Source: a bacterium
Lineage (GTDB): Bacteria > UBA10199 > JAIBAG01
NCBI GenBank assembly: GCA_019695305.1
Contig: JAIBAG010000008.1
Location: 1-64,000, forward strand
DNA length: 64,000 nt
Reading direction: 5' to 3'
In this document: positions 20,401 through 35,400 of the stretch, piece by piece
Numbering within the stretch: position 1 is the first letter of the stretch
Layout of the letters: the number at the start of each line of letters is the position of its first letter
Program-made: the position numbers and the translations under genes
The notes under the pieces: model-generated
What the model was told of the DNA's origin: nothing
What the model saw: the letters and a program-made list of their open reading frames with translations, nothing else
Database searches by the model: none

Positions 20401-23400
20401 AGGCGTTTATTCAGATTTAGGTGGTGGTGTGAAACAAGGCCCTTATTCCATCGCCCCCGATACATCCGGTGGCCTTCACGCCCCTGTTGCTTCGCATGCC
20501 AACCATGGTTTGGTGTTGGATGATATTCCCGATAATTTTAGAGAAGAACAAACCGAGTGGGTTGGAAATGTTTTAGAACAGTATGACCCGTCTCAAAATT
20601 TATCGGTTAATAATCTTTTTCATCCCGAAGCATTGGAACATTTACGCGAAGAATCGCCGCGACTGGCCCATTACTTAGATTTGGCGGAGGACAGAAGTTT
20701 AAAAGTTGTGCTGATAGATGGACGCGATATTGAATTTAATCCCGATAGCAATAGTATTTTTGTAGGACGTCATCATCCGGCACTGGGTAATTCTTCATTA
20801 CTGGCATTTTATTTAACTGATGAGTTGTTTCATTTATCTGATTCACTCTCGCCGGAAGATCCCATGTTTGATGCGCGCTACGACGGACTTCTTGCAGGAT
20901 GGGAAAATAACTCCGATCCCCGTTATCGTACTGCAGTGGGTATGCATGCCGAAGCCGATGCCAAAGCTGCGCAGCTTTTAGTAGCGGAAGAGTTGGGTAT
21001 TCATGTGACCTACAGCACCGTGGTTAACGGACGTACCATCACAGTAAGTTCCGAAAATTTTAGTGATATATGGCTTGATGTTGAACCCGATGAAGAGAGA
21101 GGTGGTATTACACCGCATGATGAAGCCCGGATGAATTTACAAACCATTGTAGAAAACGAACCCATGTATCGTTTACCCAATGGACGTTTGGTAACGTATG
21201 CAGAAGGGTATGGTAGGGAAACGGGTGGTGTAAGATCACCCACTGCAGCATTTGATGTGAGTTATCATCCTGTCACCCGCCTTTTTCCTGCTGCTGTTAT
21301 GCAAGAGGCCTGTGAGGCTTCGCCGGAATTGGTGAGGGTATTGGAGAATTTGGACATTCGTTCCATTAACGTGCAATCACTGGCAGGAATAGAAGTTTCT
21401 ATTGATGACGACACCGGTAACTATAAGGTAGAAAAAGCATCGGCCGATACGCCCGACTCAAGATACGAAGTTATTTTTGATTACAAAACCAATACTCTTT
21501 ATTTAGGAACAGGGTGGTCCGATAAACCTGTAGACGCACTTGTTAGAATTACAGAAGTGTTGCTTGAAGCTTTTCCCGATGTGGCCTCAGGTTTGGGGTA
21601 TGTGCCAAAAATGGATAAGTATGGTGATGTTGTAGAGCATACGGCCAATGAATTATTAACGGATAAAATACAAGCCGAGTTGTACGATGTGAAAGAAGGG
21701 CAGGCAATTGATACGCCAGTAGTAGAGCCTTTTTCAAGTTTTGATGCTGCTAGACATCCTATTGCTAATGTAATTTTTCCTGATGATTTAAAAGCATTGT
21801 GTGAAAAATCTCCGGCTTTGGTTGAGGTTTTAAGCCATTACCTTGTTCGTGAAATAAATTTTTGGGTGGGAGAAGGAACGGGTATTACGTACGATAAAGA
21901 AAATCGTGTTTTAACCGTAGGATCCGAAAACACATACGAAGGTTTGCCTTACGATTTGGTTCGTCAAATCATTTCTGTTTTACTCAAAGAAGTTCCCCAT
22001 ATTGCAACAGACCTTGGTTATCAATCTTCTGCACAGCTAGAAGATGTTATTAGAAAAGATTTTGATGGTGAGGCTGCAAAAGATCCCGATACCTATGATG
22101 GTGATCCGTTTGCTCCAACTGACCCCGCCAGCTGGCCAAAAAATGGAGATAAGGGAGATGTGGTTGATCCAACTCCACGTTCAGAAGCGCCTCCTGAAAA
22201 ATTAACAGACCGTTTAAGAAGAGTTTTAGATCGCAACAGTTTTGCTGAAGCTCAGCCGGTAATACAACAAATGTGGCAGCTGGGTTTTGGTGAGGAGCAG
22301 ATTGAAACTTTATTAACACAAATAAATTCCAATACAGCCGAACATGAGGCACTGGATGTTTACTCTGCATTATTGGTAGCTCTTAATACAATAATGGCGG
22401 TCAATACATCGCTCGATCAGAAATATAATTTTTTGTCTCTCGTTGTTGAAACATGTCCCTTATCATTAGCCTTTCTTTTTGAATCTATACCGTTAGCATT
22501 ACAAATAGCCCAAGAGTTCCCTGATGGCACAGCCCCCTTAGAATATCTTTCTCAGCTTACAAGAGTGAGTGAAATATACACGGCCACAGTTTTTTCCTTG
22601 TTGGATGAATTAGCTCATCAAAAACTCACTCAGGGTGAAATTATAGATGTAATAGGGGATGTAAAAAGTAAATGCGGTAAAAATGCAGGTTTTGCTTTAC
22701 ATGCTTTGCCAGGGCTGTTGGATGTGGGTTTGTCTAGTGAGGCTGCCGCTGGTTTACTAGAGCGCGTATGTAAATATTCTGATCCTTCCGTGAGAGAGAC
22801 AATGGAATTTTTAAAAGGGGCAGCTGTTACAGCTTTCAATTGGGGTTGGACTACAGATCAAATTATTGAGCGTTTTGATATTATTCTAGAAAATTTTAAA
22901 CAGGATGCATCTGCTGTTTTTAAAGCGTTTCCCGATAAGATGGGATATCAAACTCGCATTAGGCGTGATTATGTTTATCCAGATGCTTATCCTAAAATAC
23001 TCAAAATTTGGTGTTTTCCCAAAATGCAAGATGCAGGTTTGTCGTATGAGCAGGCAGATCTTGTTTTAAAAGCAATTCATGAAAATTGTGATGAATTTGT
23101 TTTGGAAGCGGCCGATACGTTAGGTCAAGCTTTGCAAGTAGCTAAACAATATCAGTGGACAGCCGAAGAAATTACTGAACGGTTTATTAATATTGTGCGC
23201 GATTTTGGAACAGCGGCACATATGGTGCTTACTTTTTTACCGAGTATTCTCGATTTAAAAAATTCAGATATTTCCGGCTTTGATCGTAGCGTTTTTAACA
23301 GAGCTGCGCTTCTCTATCTTTCAAGACTGCGTGGTGATCGGTTTGATATTGAAGATATTTTGCCGGCAATACAAAGTGTTTGTAGTCGTTATGCCCAAGA

Positions 23401-26400
23401 ACTATCTCTTAGAGAAGGTGTAGCTTTATTTGCCGAAGTTCCCGTAAATCCGGGTGAGGCAACATTAGACCAATACAGATCTTTGGCTTTAAGTATTGCC
23501 AGCGTTATTCCGGCATTTCGTGATCAAATACATAATAAACCATCTGTTGATAACATTGACTATATCAAACGCTGTCTTGAGCAAGTACAACAAAAAGTCC
23601 CAGTTGATCAAGTGCTTGTTGCTTTGTTGCAAAAAATATTACCTCTTGCCGAACAAATATATTTAGGAAGACTCAACGTTAAAGACGCCCAAGAATCTCT
23701 GTCGTTAACGGTTCGTGATAAAATTGCCTGGCCTTCATCCAATAGCCCAACCTTAAACGAAATTGGGGCTTTAGCCGTATCGATTCGAGAAGTATTTGAT
23801 GCTCATGATACCACCTTATCGTCTACCGATCGTTATGCGTTAATGAGGCTTGCTATTAGTGTTGATAAAGTAGCTTACGCTTTAGGAGCTTATCAGGGAG
23901 ATACTAATAGTGCCGGTTCTCAAAAACAGGCAGAGCAAATGGCGGCATTGGTGCGTGTATTGTATGGCCAGGGTTATGGTGATTCTAATTTGCTGGTGGT
24001 GGCTGAACGTATAGATGAGGTTGCTGTTAACTGGGATACTTTAAATGCAGAAACAAGACAGCGTACACTTCAGCAATACGGCGCTCTTGTTTTTCGAGTA
24101 TTACAGGATTTTCAAGAAAATTATACAAATGTTTATTCAGAGGTTGTTCAACACTATCCGGATATCTTGCCTGTATCTGAAGAAGAGCGCGCTTCTTATT
24201 TGAGTGAGCGTTACCGAGCTACTGGAGTTTTTCAATTGGGAGTTCACTTAAATAGCTTAAATGTATTAGGTGGTAACCCGCGCGTGGCCGATCAGGTGTT
24301 AGGCTTACTTGGCCAAGAAAACCCCACAAATACTCCTTACCGTGCTGTTTTTTATGACGACACATCTTTTCCTACAAGTCGTTTGCAGGTGGGAGGCAAG
24401 GGAGAAGGGCTTCATTATTTAGCTACAAAAGTTCCCGAAAACACACCCCAAGGTTTTGTTCTTCCGCCGCGCCCGCCCGGGTACGAGCTTAACGAAGACG
24501 ACAAGCGTATTATTGATGCAGCCATTCACGATTTAGAAGTACGAACCGGAAAAAAACTGGGCGAAGGTTTAAGTGTATCGGTACGTTCGGGCGGTGCTAT
24601 CTCCATGCCGGGCGCCATGAGCACCCAGTTGTTTTTAACAACACTGGATGAGATTTACGAATATGTAGAAGATGTTTATGCCAGCTGGAATAGTGATTTG
24701 GCCAAAGCCTATCGTTTGCGCAACGGCATACCCGATGAATGGGGCACACCCGTTAATATTGTGCAGATGATTGACGGCCGTCGCGGCGGATCGGGTGTGA
24801 TTACCAGTCGCGATAGCTTTGTTTACGGCAAAAATGTTTCGGGAGATGCCTTGGTTAATGGAACACATCTCGGAAATGATGTTTTGGAAGCGCCTTTACG
24901 TGAATTTCTCGATCAAAAAATAGCCGAGTTTGAAGCCGATCTGGGTTACCCCGTGCAGGTTGAGTTTACCGTAGAAGATGGCAAATTGTGGTTTTTACAA
25001 CTGCGTCGTGCTCCACAAGCGGATGATTCTAAAGGCGATGTAAAGCTTACACCACAAAATATTCTTTTAACACAAGGTTCTACTAGCGGTGGGGTCACTA
25101 CCATTAGACAAATTGCTTTCACAGTAGATGACATTACGCGCATTCAAGCCAGTGGAGCCCAGGCTGTTTTTGTAACCGATAATCCCGATGCACATGAAAG
25201 CGGTGCGGCTGTGATGCAGGCCGGTGCCATGCTAGTGAGTGGTGGTAATCCGCTGGCTCATTTATTTGATATTGCACGCCATATGAGAATGCCGTTTGTG
25301 GGTGGGGCGCCATTTGCAATTAACCGCGCAGAAGGTACGGTTACAATTGCCGGAAGAACTTATAAGAGTGGCGATACGCTGGCACTGGATCCGCAAACGT
25401 TGGGGGTTTATACAGCCAACGATATAGATGCGGAACAAACAGAAAGTGTTCCAGCTGCTGTTGATGCATTGGCTCCAGGTGTAACACAGCCCGATGTTAT
25501 CGACATTGTTCCCAGCGAAGCTCTTTTGGCGCGTGTAAGAGCCATTGATCGTATTCCATTTACAGAAGCTTCGGCTCTTTTACCTGCGGCACTGCGTGCG
25601 GGTATTTCGGAAGAAAGTATTGTAGCATTTTTGGAAAAATGCGGAGCACGGCAGGGGTATAATATACAAACCCTTCTGGACGCCGTGCCTGATGTTATAA
25701 ATGCGGCTTATCATGCAGGCTGGAGCGGGGAAGAGATTATTAATTTACTTACAACGGTTTTTAACCGCCGCGCCTTTCCAACCATATATGCATATCAAAC
25801 CGTTCCTTTTTTAATAGCTGAAGGTTTTAAAAGTGCCGATCAGGTGATAGAGTTTTTGGATCGTATCCTTGCTGTAACGGGAACAAACGCAGACCGGGCC
25901 ATTAAAGCTATTCCAGCTGCTTTTGAAGCAGGGCTAAGCTCTAATCAAATAGTAGATTTTTTTAGTTTAATTGCTGCTCACGTTTCTCCGCCAAACAGTT
26001 CTTTAGCTTACCGCGTTTATAATGCTTTGCCGGATACTTTTGCCGAAATAAAGGCCGCCGGAATTAAGTATGAGTCTTATCATGATAAGGTAGAATTATT
26101 TTTAGTTATTTGCGCTTTAAAGTTGCGGGGCCATGGAGGCAGTGTTGAAGATGTAATACCTGGTTATGAGGCATATTATGTAAGATATGCAGATAGTTTA
26201 TCGTTGAGTCAGGGTACGGCCTTGTTTGCCGATGTCCCCAGTAGTAGCGGGGGAAAAAGTAATATTGAAACCCTTCGCAATTTGGCTATTTATATTGCTC
26301 CTTCTATTCCAGGATTTAGAGAAACCATTCACTTTTATCCTTCACCCAGCAATGTGACTTATATTGAGACATGCCTGGCCGAAGAAAGGGCTAAAGCCTC

Positions 26401-29400
26401 TCCTAATCAAGAACTGATAGCTGATTTGGAAACAGCCCTTGTTTTGGCGCGTGAAATTTATGAAGCAAAGTTTAATTTATTAGCGGCCGTAACTTCTTTA
26501 GGCCCCCGTTTAAGTACCGAAATTAAATGGCCTGCATCTAATACACCCACTTTGGCCGAGTTGGGAGCCATGGCGGTTTCGGTTCGCCAGGTTTTTGATA
26601 AACATCAAGACGAACTTATTCCAGAATACCGTTATGCCCTTATGCGGCTTGCCATTACTGCCGATAGAACCGCTTATGGTTTGGTTCATTCTCAAGAGAT
26701 AAGTGCTCAAACCCCTGCCGAAATGGCGTGTTTGGTGCGTGTGATGTATGGCTTGGGTTATGGCGATGCTGCGTTACTAGACGTAGCTCAACGCTTTGAT
26801 GACTTGACCACAATCTGGCCCAGTTTGTCTCCTGATGAACAGTTTGCAAAATTAAGAGAAGCCGCGGCTACTATTCCCCAACTGCTTCAGGAGTTGGTTG
26901 ATAACTATAATGATATTTTTTCTCCGTTTGCAGGTAACAGAGTAACTTATGTAAGCGAACATTATCGCGCTACCGGTGTTTTTCATCTTGGAGTTTTTGT
27001 AGACCGTTTAAACCATGCAGGTACAAGGGCCATTAGTCCAGTTTCCGGTACACAATCTGTTCCAAGCACTTCTTTAGATACGCCTCCTGCTCGTGAAACT
27101 CGTTATCCCGGTTTTATCGACGATCCCGATGAAGGGCCCGCTACTTTTGATGCCGATTTGCTGGATGATGAAACAACAGAGCCATCTCTCATTGCTCCCA
27201 TTCCGCATGCGTTGGGCGATAGGAGTGTGCAGCCTACCGATGAAGTATATAGCCCCGGTTTAGATGAAGAGCCAACCGATCCAGGTTTGGTTTTAGACAG
27301 GGCCTTGGAAGTGATGCTGGGATTACCAAGGGGTGATGATAACGCTATATTAGTTAGGCCGCTCACGCGTCCTCGTATTACTAACTACCGACAAATGGTG
27401 GATGTTTCCTTTTCCGATGAGGAAAGTCGTTTGATAGATGCACAAATAGAAGGATTTTTAAAAGAACATACAAACTGGCAACAACAGGGTGTTTTTGCAG
27501 GCATAGCGCCACCGCCAGTTACCGATGGGAAAGGAAAAAAACCCCTCTTGGCTAGTTTTTATTTGGCCATTGATCCGCATGAAGCAGTTAATCTTATGGG
27601 TAAGTTTGAAGAAATGAGGCGTCTGTTTCCAACGGTTAGCTTTAAGGTTCCTGTGAACTCAAGAAATTATAACCAGGCCGATCGTGTTGTTATTTATGTA
27701 CCGCATACAATAGAAAAACAATTTTTAGAATGGTTCCAAAATTTTTATAGTAATAATAAAAATATTTTTATTCAAGGTGCCCCCAGCCCCATGATGACCT
27801 CTCAGGTGTTAGATGAACGTGGGCATGCCATGAATGGCGTGTCTGTTGCTGTAAGGCCACTTACTCGTGCCTTTAGTTATGGAACTCGACTCATTGATAT
27901 TCTTTCTCCTGTTGTTGCCGATATCAATTCTCGTAGAGAAGCAGGTACTGTTTATACCGTAGGGCAGGTACGCGATATATTCACAAGCGTGTTATTAAGG
28001 AATGGTTATGACTTAGCGCATGCCGGATTTGTTTCTTATGAAGGTTTCCCTAATCCATTAGAGGCTTTTCCCTTTCTTTCTACTTATTCCAGATCTCGAC
28101 CTGAAAGCTGGACTCGTGCGCCTGAAAAATCGGGCAGTCGAAACGATCCCTATTCGCTCCACGCCCCGCATCCCATGCCCAGTGGAGAAAATGGCTTTAG
28201 CATTCACGAAATACCTAACGATTATGATGTTGATCAGGCTCGTTATATTGATGCTTTAATTGCTGATGATGAATCGGCACAAATGCCGTTGGCCAATATT
28301 TTTGAACCTAGTGTGCTGGAGGAATTAAAGGAAGCTTCTCCCTATTTTGCCGAGCTTATGGAGATGGCCAAGGAAGATGGCATTAAGGTGCGTTTTGTGG
28401 ATGGTATGGGAGTATCTTACGTGCCTGGGAGTTATGTGATTGAAGTGGGCCGCGGTATGGAGGCACCTGCCGATGATCCCGAACGTGTTTTTGAAGGAGA
28501 TTCCGATAAAGATAATTTGGATCCGTTGCGTCAGCCTCATTTACTGGCTGTGTTATTAGCCGATGATATTGTGAATACGGTTGTAGATGATGTGGATCCG
28601 GATAGCCGTAAATTTGAGGAAGATACTCATGGTTTATTGGCCGATTGGGATAAATCACCCCATACCACACAAGCCTCCATGATGTTTTATGCCGAAGTAG
28701 AAGGCAAAGTAGGCATGTTAAGAGTGGCTGACGAGATAGGTGTGTCTCTCACGTTTTCTACCAGAGTAGGAGACCGTGAGATTATTGCGACCTCCGATGA
28801 TTTTAGCCAAGACTGGCTGGATACAGAAACAAAAGTAGATGATGAAGGAACCACGCTTCACGATCAAAAGCGCGAAGAATTGGAAATTATTTTACGTACC
28901 CTACCATTGTATAGGAATGCCGAAGGCCATTTGATGACATATGAGCAATCGATGGGAGTTGATTTATCAAGTTTACGCCCTATTACAGCAACACCCCCGG
29001 TAGTAGGTAACGCACGCTCTCCTGTTACACGAGTGGATACCCAATTACCGCCCAGGCTTACCGATCAGTTAGCAAGTGTAGCACGTATTATTATGGAAGC
29101 CGACAAGCGAGGAGCCTCGGATGATCAAATACGGTCGCTAATATACAGTTACTACACACAAACAGTATTGAACGGGCAAAATATTGATTGGGATTTTGGC
29201 GCGTATTTAAGTTTTTACATGCTCAATGGTTATCGCATGGCGGGTCAGGGTTTTTGGATGATGATGGGTTATATCCCGCGGCATGTAAGGGCTAATGACG
29301 GTTGTGGCCGTTTGTATGTGGCCGTTAAACCGGAGTATGCCACGACCTTTGCACTGGAACTAAAAGAAATGATGAATAGGGCCGAAGATGGTGAGCATTA

Positions 29401-32400
29401 TCCCTTAGAAGTAAAATTACCACTTGATCCACATCATCTGGATAGAGCCGATGGTGCTGTTATTTATTTTACACCGCAAAATCAGGAATGGGCTTACGAT
29501 GAAGTGTGTGAATTAATGCGCGTGCATCCCGAATGGTTTAGAACAGATTCGCCCACGCCTCTTGGTACCTCGCGTGTTGTAGATGAAGAAGGAAATCCCA
29601 TTGGTGGTTTATCGTTTGCCATGGAAGTGAATGTGGATGATTCGTACGGTGGTTGGTTAAGTAATATTTTGTTTACGGCTTACGACAAAGCCACAGAAAA
29701 AGGTATTACTGATGAACAAAGTATAGCCCAGTACATGCTTCAGGTTTTAAGAGAAAAAGGTTTTGATGAAACCCGTGCCGGGTTTGTAACTGTAGATGGA
29801 ATTGCAGGTCGCGATCGTTTTAATTTTATGTACCAGCATACTTTGGGTGTGGCAGGGCCGGATACTCCTTCGGGAAGTGGACCGTCCTCTCCTGTAACGC
29901 CCGATGGAACTAGTGGAAGTGGCCCCTATGCCGATTTAAGTGGCCATACAGCGTTAGCAACATTAGCTAGAGAAAAATTAAACACGCGATATAGAACACG
30001 CGATGGAACACCCATTACTGTTGATTTGGGCGTTCCGCAGTCTCCCACTCCCAAATTAGAAGAATTATGGGGCTGGATACAAAAAGCTGATCCTAACCAG
30101 CCTACGTTTGAATTTGGTTTTACGTTTAGACAACAAGAATTAGCAGCAGGCCTTGGTGAGAGGGAAGTAGTAAGGCTTATTAAGCATGGCCATGCTTTTG
30201 AGTTAGTTCTTCAATCGTATGAAGCTCCCAAATCTACTCCTGTATTTGTTATTCGGCAGCAGGCCGATGGTTCGGTTATAGTAATGGGTTTAGTGAATAA
30301 CACCGATCCCGGGAGAGATTTTGAAACAACGCATTTTCAATATAAGATTTTACCGAATGGTAAAATTGAATCAAGAGGTGGTGGTTCAAGGCTTGAAAGA
30401 TATCCCAGCAAAATTCAACTAGAACCCGGTGATACCATTCAAATAGGAAATAATCGTCGCTTTGTTTTTGACCCGTACCAAGAATTTGGTGAAAAGCCAA
30501 ATACAGCTGTAGAGGATGATGATTTTGAAGGTTTAGATAATGTGGTGTCGCTTGCCAAAGTTGCTTTTGCCAGAAAAGATTTCCATCACGATGGTAAAGG
30601 TTTTTATGTGCATTTTGCAAAAGAGGTAGCCGTTGATCCAGCCGTTGTTCCTCGCGTCAATTTGGAATCACTTCCAATAAAAGAACTTGTTCATTGGCTT
30701 AAGCAAATTGGATTGGGCGGTATATTAGGAGAGTTAAATTTTATTTCTACTTTAGCAGGAGGCGATAGTTGGTCGGAACAAACTTTTGCAGGTATTTTGT
30801 TGCTGCTATTTGAATACGATTTTACACACAATAACACTGCACGTGGCTTTATGCTCCAACGGCGTGTGGTTGTAAGCTTTAAAGATGTAGCCAATGCATT
30901 AATGTCTAAGGGGCTTAACGGAGAAGCTCAGCTCGCTATTTTAGGGTACTTGCGTCAGCATTTGTTGCCCACAGAAGCCTTGGCCGTTTTATCGCGCGCT
31001 GTTAGCGATCCTCAAGAAGTGAGACGGATGGTAAGTGAATATGGTGTTCCTGCCGAACTATTTGAGAGTGACTATCCGTTAGTAAAACCAGAACGTAGTT
31101 TATATGCGGTGGCCGATTTATACGATTTAGATACACGTCCCGAGCCTTTAAGATTAGTAGTAGCAGATACTCTTTTGGAAGAAGTTGAAGAGTCAACAGA
31201 TGATTTAGGAACAATTCTTGAAATATACAGGCCCTTTTTGCTGCGTATGTTGCGCGATCGTTATGAAAAAAACCAAAAAAACGAATTGGGTGTTTTTTAT
31301 ACACGGGATCATGGAGGGGCATTTGTATTTGAACAAGGTGAGGGCAATATCACGCTCGCTCGCCCTGTAAGTGTTGAGTTGGAAGATGGTACACAAACAG
31401 AATCGCCGGGTGAACTTATAGCCCATATTCAACCCTATGCCCCGCCTTCACCGCAGGATATGCGGGTATTTATGGCCATGGCGTATGCCAAACCCGGTCA
31501 AAAAATTGTGCAGGAAATTTTTGGTTTTGAAGATAACGCCATTGTGCGCGTAGAGGCCACCTATGATGCGAGCACTCAAGAATATGATGTAAAAGTTATT
31601 CCTATAGAAAATATTACAATAGAATCTTTGGGCCCTGTTGATGAGCTTGTGGCAAAAATAAAGGAGGAATTTTCAAAACTATCGCCGGATGAAATTGTAG
31701 GTATAAGCCGCGAAGCTGTGCACTCCGAGTGGAAATGGAAAGCTGAAGGTTTAGTTGGATGGTTTCTAAGACGTATTAATCCTGCGCAAAAAGATTTTGA
31801 GGATCATTTTACGGATTGGTTTAGAGATCGCCCCCGTGCAATAATAAGCAATTGTACTCACGAAGATCGCACTATTTATTTGCCGGGAGGCACTCGTGTT
31901 TTTCTGGAAGTAGCGCAAAATAATCTTAATTTTTATTTTATCGATTTACAGGGCAAGCGGCATTTTGTTCCGTGGGGTGGTACTTTGCAGGTAGATGGCC
32001 GCATTTATGTTTTGCCTACACAAAATCAATTGGACGCCATGCTCCGTGAATATCAAATTACTTTAAGAGCGCCTGCAGTCTCTCGTCCGCAACAGCTTAG
32101 GGGTTCAGCTCCGGTCGATGGAGGAACTTTTTCTCGTGGTCATCAGGTTCCCAGATTGGTTGTTTATCGCAGAGACGGCTCGTGGGGCTTGCCCTCTCCA
32201 AGAACAACAGTAGCTGTAAAACCATCGCTAGAGCTTACAACTATAGAAAGAGAAGAGTTAGTAGCCGAATTAAAGGTTCGTTTTAAGAGTAATGGAAATC
32301 AGGAGCTGGCAGTATATGGAGCAACCGTAAACGATGAAACCTGGCTTGCTTACGAACAAGGTGTGGGTGAGCTAACTCCAGTGCGTCCGGTACGTTTTAC

Positions 32401-35400
32401 AAGTCACGATAATCAAATTGTTGAAGCCCGTTTATTAGGGCACATCCAACCTTATGCGCTTCCTTCAAAAGAAGATTTGGAAGTGTTTATGGCCATGGCA
32501 TTTGTGGAGCCAGGAACCGAAATTGTTGAGGAAGTTTATGGTTATCATGATAACGGCATTATCCAGGTGCGGCTTGTATACACGGGTAATCCTGATGTTT
32601 TTGAACCAGCAAAACTTTCGGTAAAAATTTTGGATTTGGGACATACGTTTAGTAAGCATTTAATTGATAATGTAGGTTTGGATGTGTTGGGCATTAAGCG
32701 TGAATTTGCAGCTAAGCCGGTACCTGAAATAAAAGCCCGTGCTAGTGAACCTGTTCATGCGAGCAAACCACCCGGTACATCTGCCAATATTTCCGATCGT
32801 GCCTACGCTGATTTAGTGAAGCAGATTAAAAATATTAAAAATTTTCCTGCCGATGAAGGAATTAATTGTTTGCCAGTTTTATTATCGGTTATGGGGCCAT
32901 CCAATACACTGCGACTATTTCGTGTCATGGTGGCACAAGCAGGAAATTCTGTTTTGGATGTATTAAATCAAGTTGTTCGGTTCATTACGGCGTGTAAGGC
33001 GAAGGGGATGGATAATCGAAATATAGAGCCTCTTATGAGTGGTATTCTTTACCGTTTTAAAGAAGATGCGCCTAAAGCGTTTAAGGAAGTGCCTCAAGTG
33101 TTGCGGCTGATGGAGGCTCCTTATTATCCGGCTGCTATCATCAAATTAATTTCTGCCCGCTTGTACCCGCCGGCGGCTCCCCAAATCAGACAAGCGCCGG
33201 AAGATGATGTTGACAATGCCATTGTTGCGTTTAGGGCACTTGCTACAGTAGCGGCTGCATCAAGAATAGAGACTCTGTTTGCGAATATAAAAGCTTTATG
33301 TGGAGATCATGCCGATGATGCTTTTAAAGCAATTTCCCTTTTTGTACGAGAAGCTCTAAAAGTTAAATTAAGAAAAGCAACCATTTATGAAATTGTAAAA
33401 GCAGGATTTTCACAATTTCCATCTCGTCTGCCGGAGTTTTTAGAGCAGGTTACTACCGTTATTAAAAGGCCCAATCGTTTATCGAAACCTTATCCAATTA
33501 TGAATGAGGCTAGTCGTTTGATGGGAGATGTTGTATCAAGGGCTCCCACCTACCGCCAAGCCGGTATTCCCTCTAACACTTTACTTACTACGGCTACTTC
33601 GGGACTTAAATTTGTGGATGCAATTAATGCTCAATGGGCTACGTCGCAGAATGGTTTATTACAGCCACTTTCTGGCGATGTGGTTGTTGCCTCATATAGA
33701 CCCCAGACTGATTTTAGAGGTGTTGCTCCTCGTACAGTAACCATGTACGAAGCGTACCTGCAACCGCATCGTCGTTTTTTTATTCCTAGTGGTTTCTCAG
33801 CCGCTGTTGATAGCAACCAGCAGGATGTTTGGACATCAGCATCGCCGGATACGTTGGTTGTGTGTGCTGTAGTGGGTGATACGGTGATTATGCTTAATTC
33901 TTCTCCCGGCTCGATCTACGATTATTATACTACGGCAGGGCGTGCCAAAATTGCGGAAGCTCTTATCGGCATGGGTATATCTAATGCGGCTTCTTTATAT
34001 GTAATGGGTGCGCCCGATAGAAAAAGTTATGCCGGTTTTGTGATGGGCGATTTGGATGCTTATGGTTTTGATTCTCAATTTGTAGAAACAGCGGGAAATA
34101 GTTTTGCAGTTTATTATTCCCAAGAGCGTCAGCACGATTTTATAGTGATGGAACCTACCGAAAGCAGGTGGGTCAGTTTATCGCAATTATCTTCAAGTCA
34201 TAGTGCATTATCTATTCACGACATAGCAGCTGCTGTACCATACTTGGCCATTGCCGACCCCGATTTGATAGAATTTGCCCAGAACGATAATACCATTTTT
34301 AAATTTGTGGAGGGTGATGGGTATCATTACAGCTTATTGACGCACGAAGTGCTTATTGGGCGTGATAGCGATGCGGCCCGTGACCCCGCTATTTTTGCCG
34401 AAATGTTTGCCCACGAAACAGGGCATCGTTTAGATGTAGATGAATATGGCAAAAGCATGAGTGATGAGGAGCTTTTGCGTATTATGGCGTTACCGCGTGA
34501 GGAGCAAAAACAAATTTTTGTAGAGCGTGGCTTACAAAGTGAAGTAAATGCGTACACGCGTCAAATGTTGCATGTGGCACGCTTGCAGCGTGCAGGGTTG
34601 CATCCGGGCCGTACGCTTACGGCTGTGGATGATGCAGGTCATCAAATTAAAATTTATAGTCTAGATTTTGAGCGTTTATATAAACATTCGCCGGAGAAGG
34701 CCAAGGCCTTGATGGCCGATTGGGTTAACAATGTGCGTTTTGCAGATGAAAATGGTGATTTAACTACGTATGCGCAAGAATACGCCCGTACATTTGATGA
34801 AGCACAAAATGTTTGGGAAAACGGTGGTGATATTCACGCCAGCATTCCTATTGAGGTTGGTTATGATGCTATTTTGTCTAGTTCATCAACTGACAGGGGG
34901 TTAACTAAAGATCAGAGAGACAGAATTCAAAGTATTTCTAACATTGATAGAAGTGCAGCAGTATTGTTTGCTGACGATTTATCGAGAATAGGTTTTCCTT
35001 TTGGCTCTATCATGCGCTTGTGTCGTGCAGTTGCTGTTTTTGAGTATGTTGGCCAAAAATTGTTTTTTGAAGCCTTACAGGAAGAAGCTCAAGAATTAAG
35101 GCAGTACAAAAGAAATACCATAGAAGTGATAGATAATGCCTTGTGGGATGCTATTCATATGGAGCAAGAGGTGGTTGATAGCGATGAGGACGAGATCACT
35201 TTTGATGACTTAAACTTAGCGGATGCCGAACCAGAGCAAGTGGTGACTCCAGTTTACGCTGCAGATCCGGAAGCAGCAGAAATCCCCATTAGCGAAGAAG
35301 TGTTGCCAACACCAATTTCAAGACGACAACGTGCCATAGAAGCAGCAGTTGATAGAGATAACCAACGTTTAAACGCAATTCCCAATTTACCCGAAGAAGC

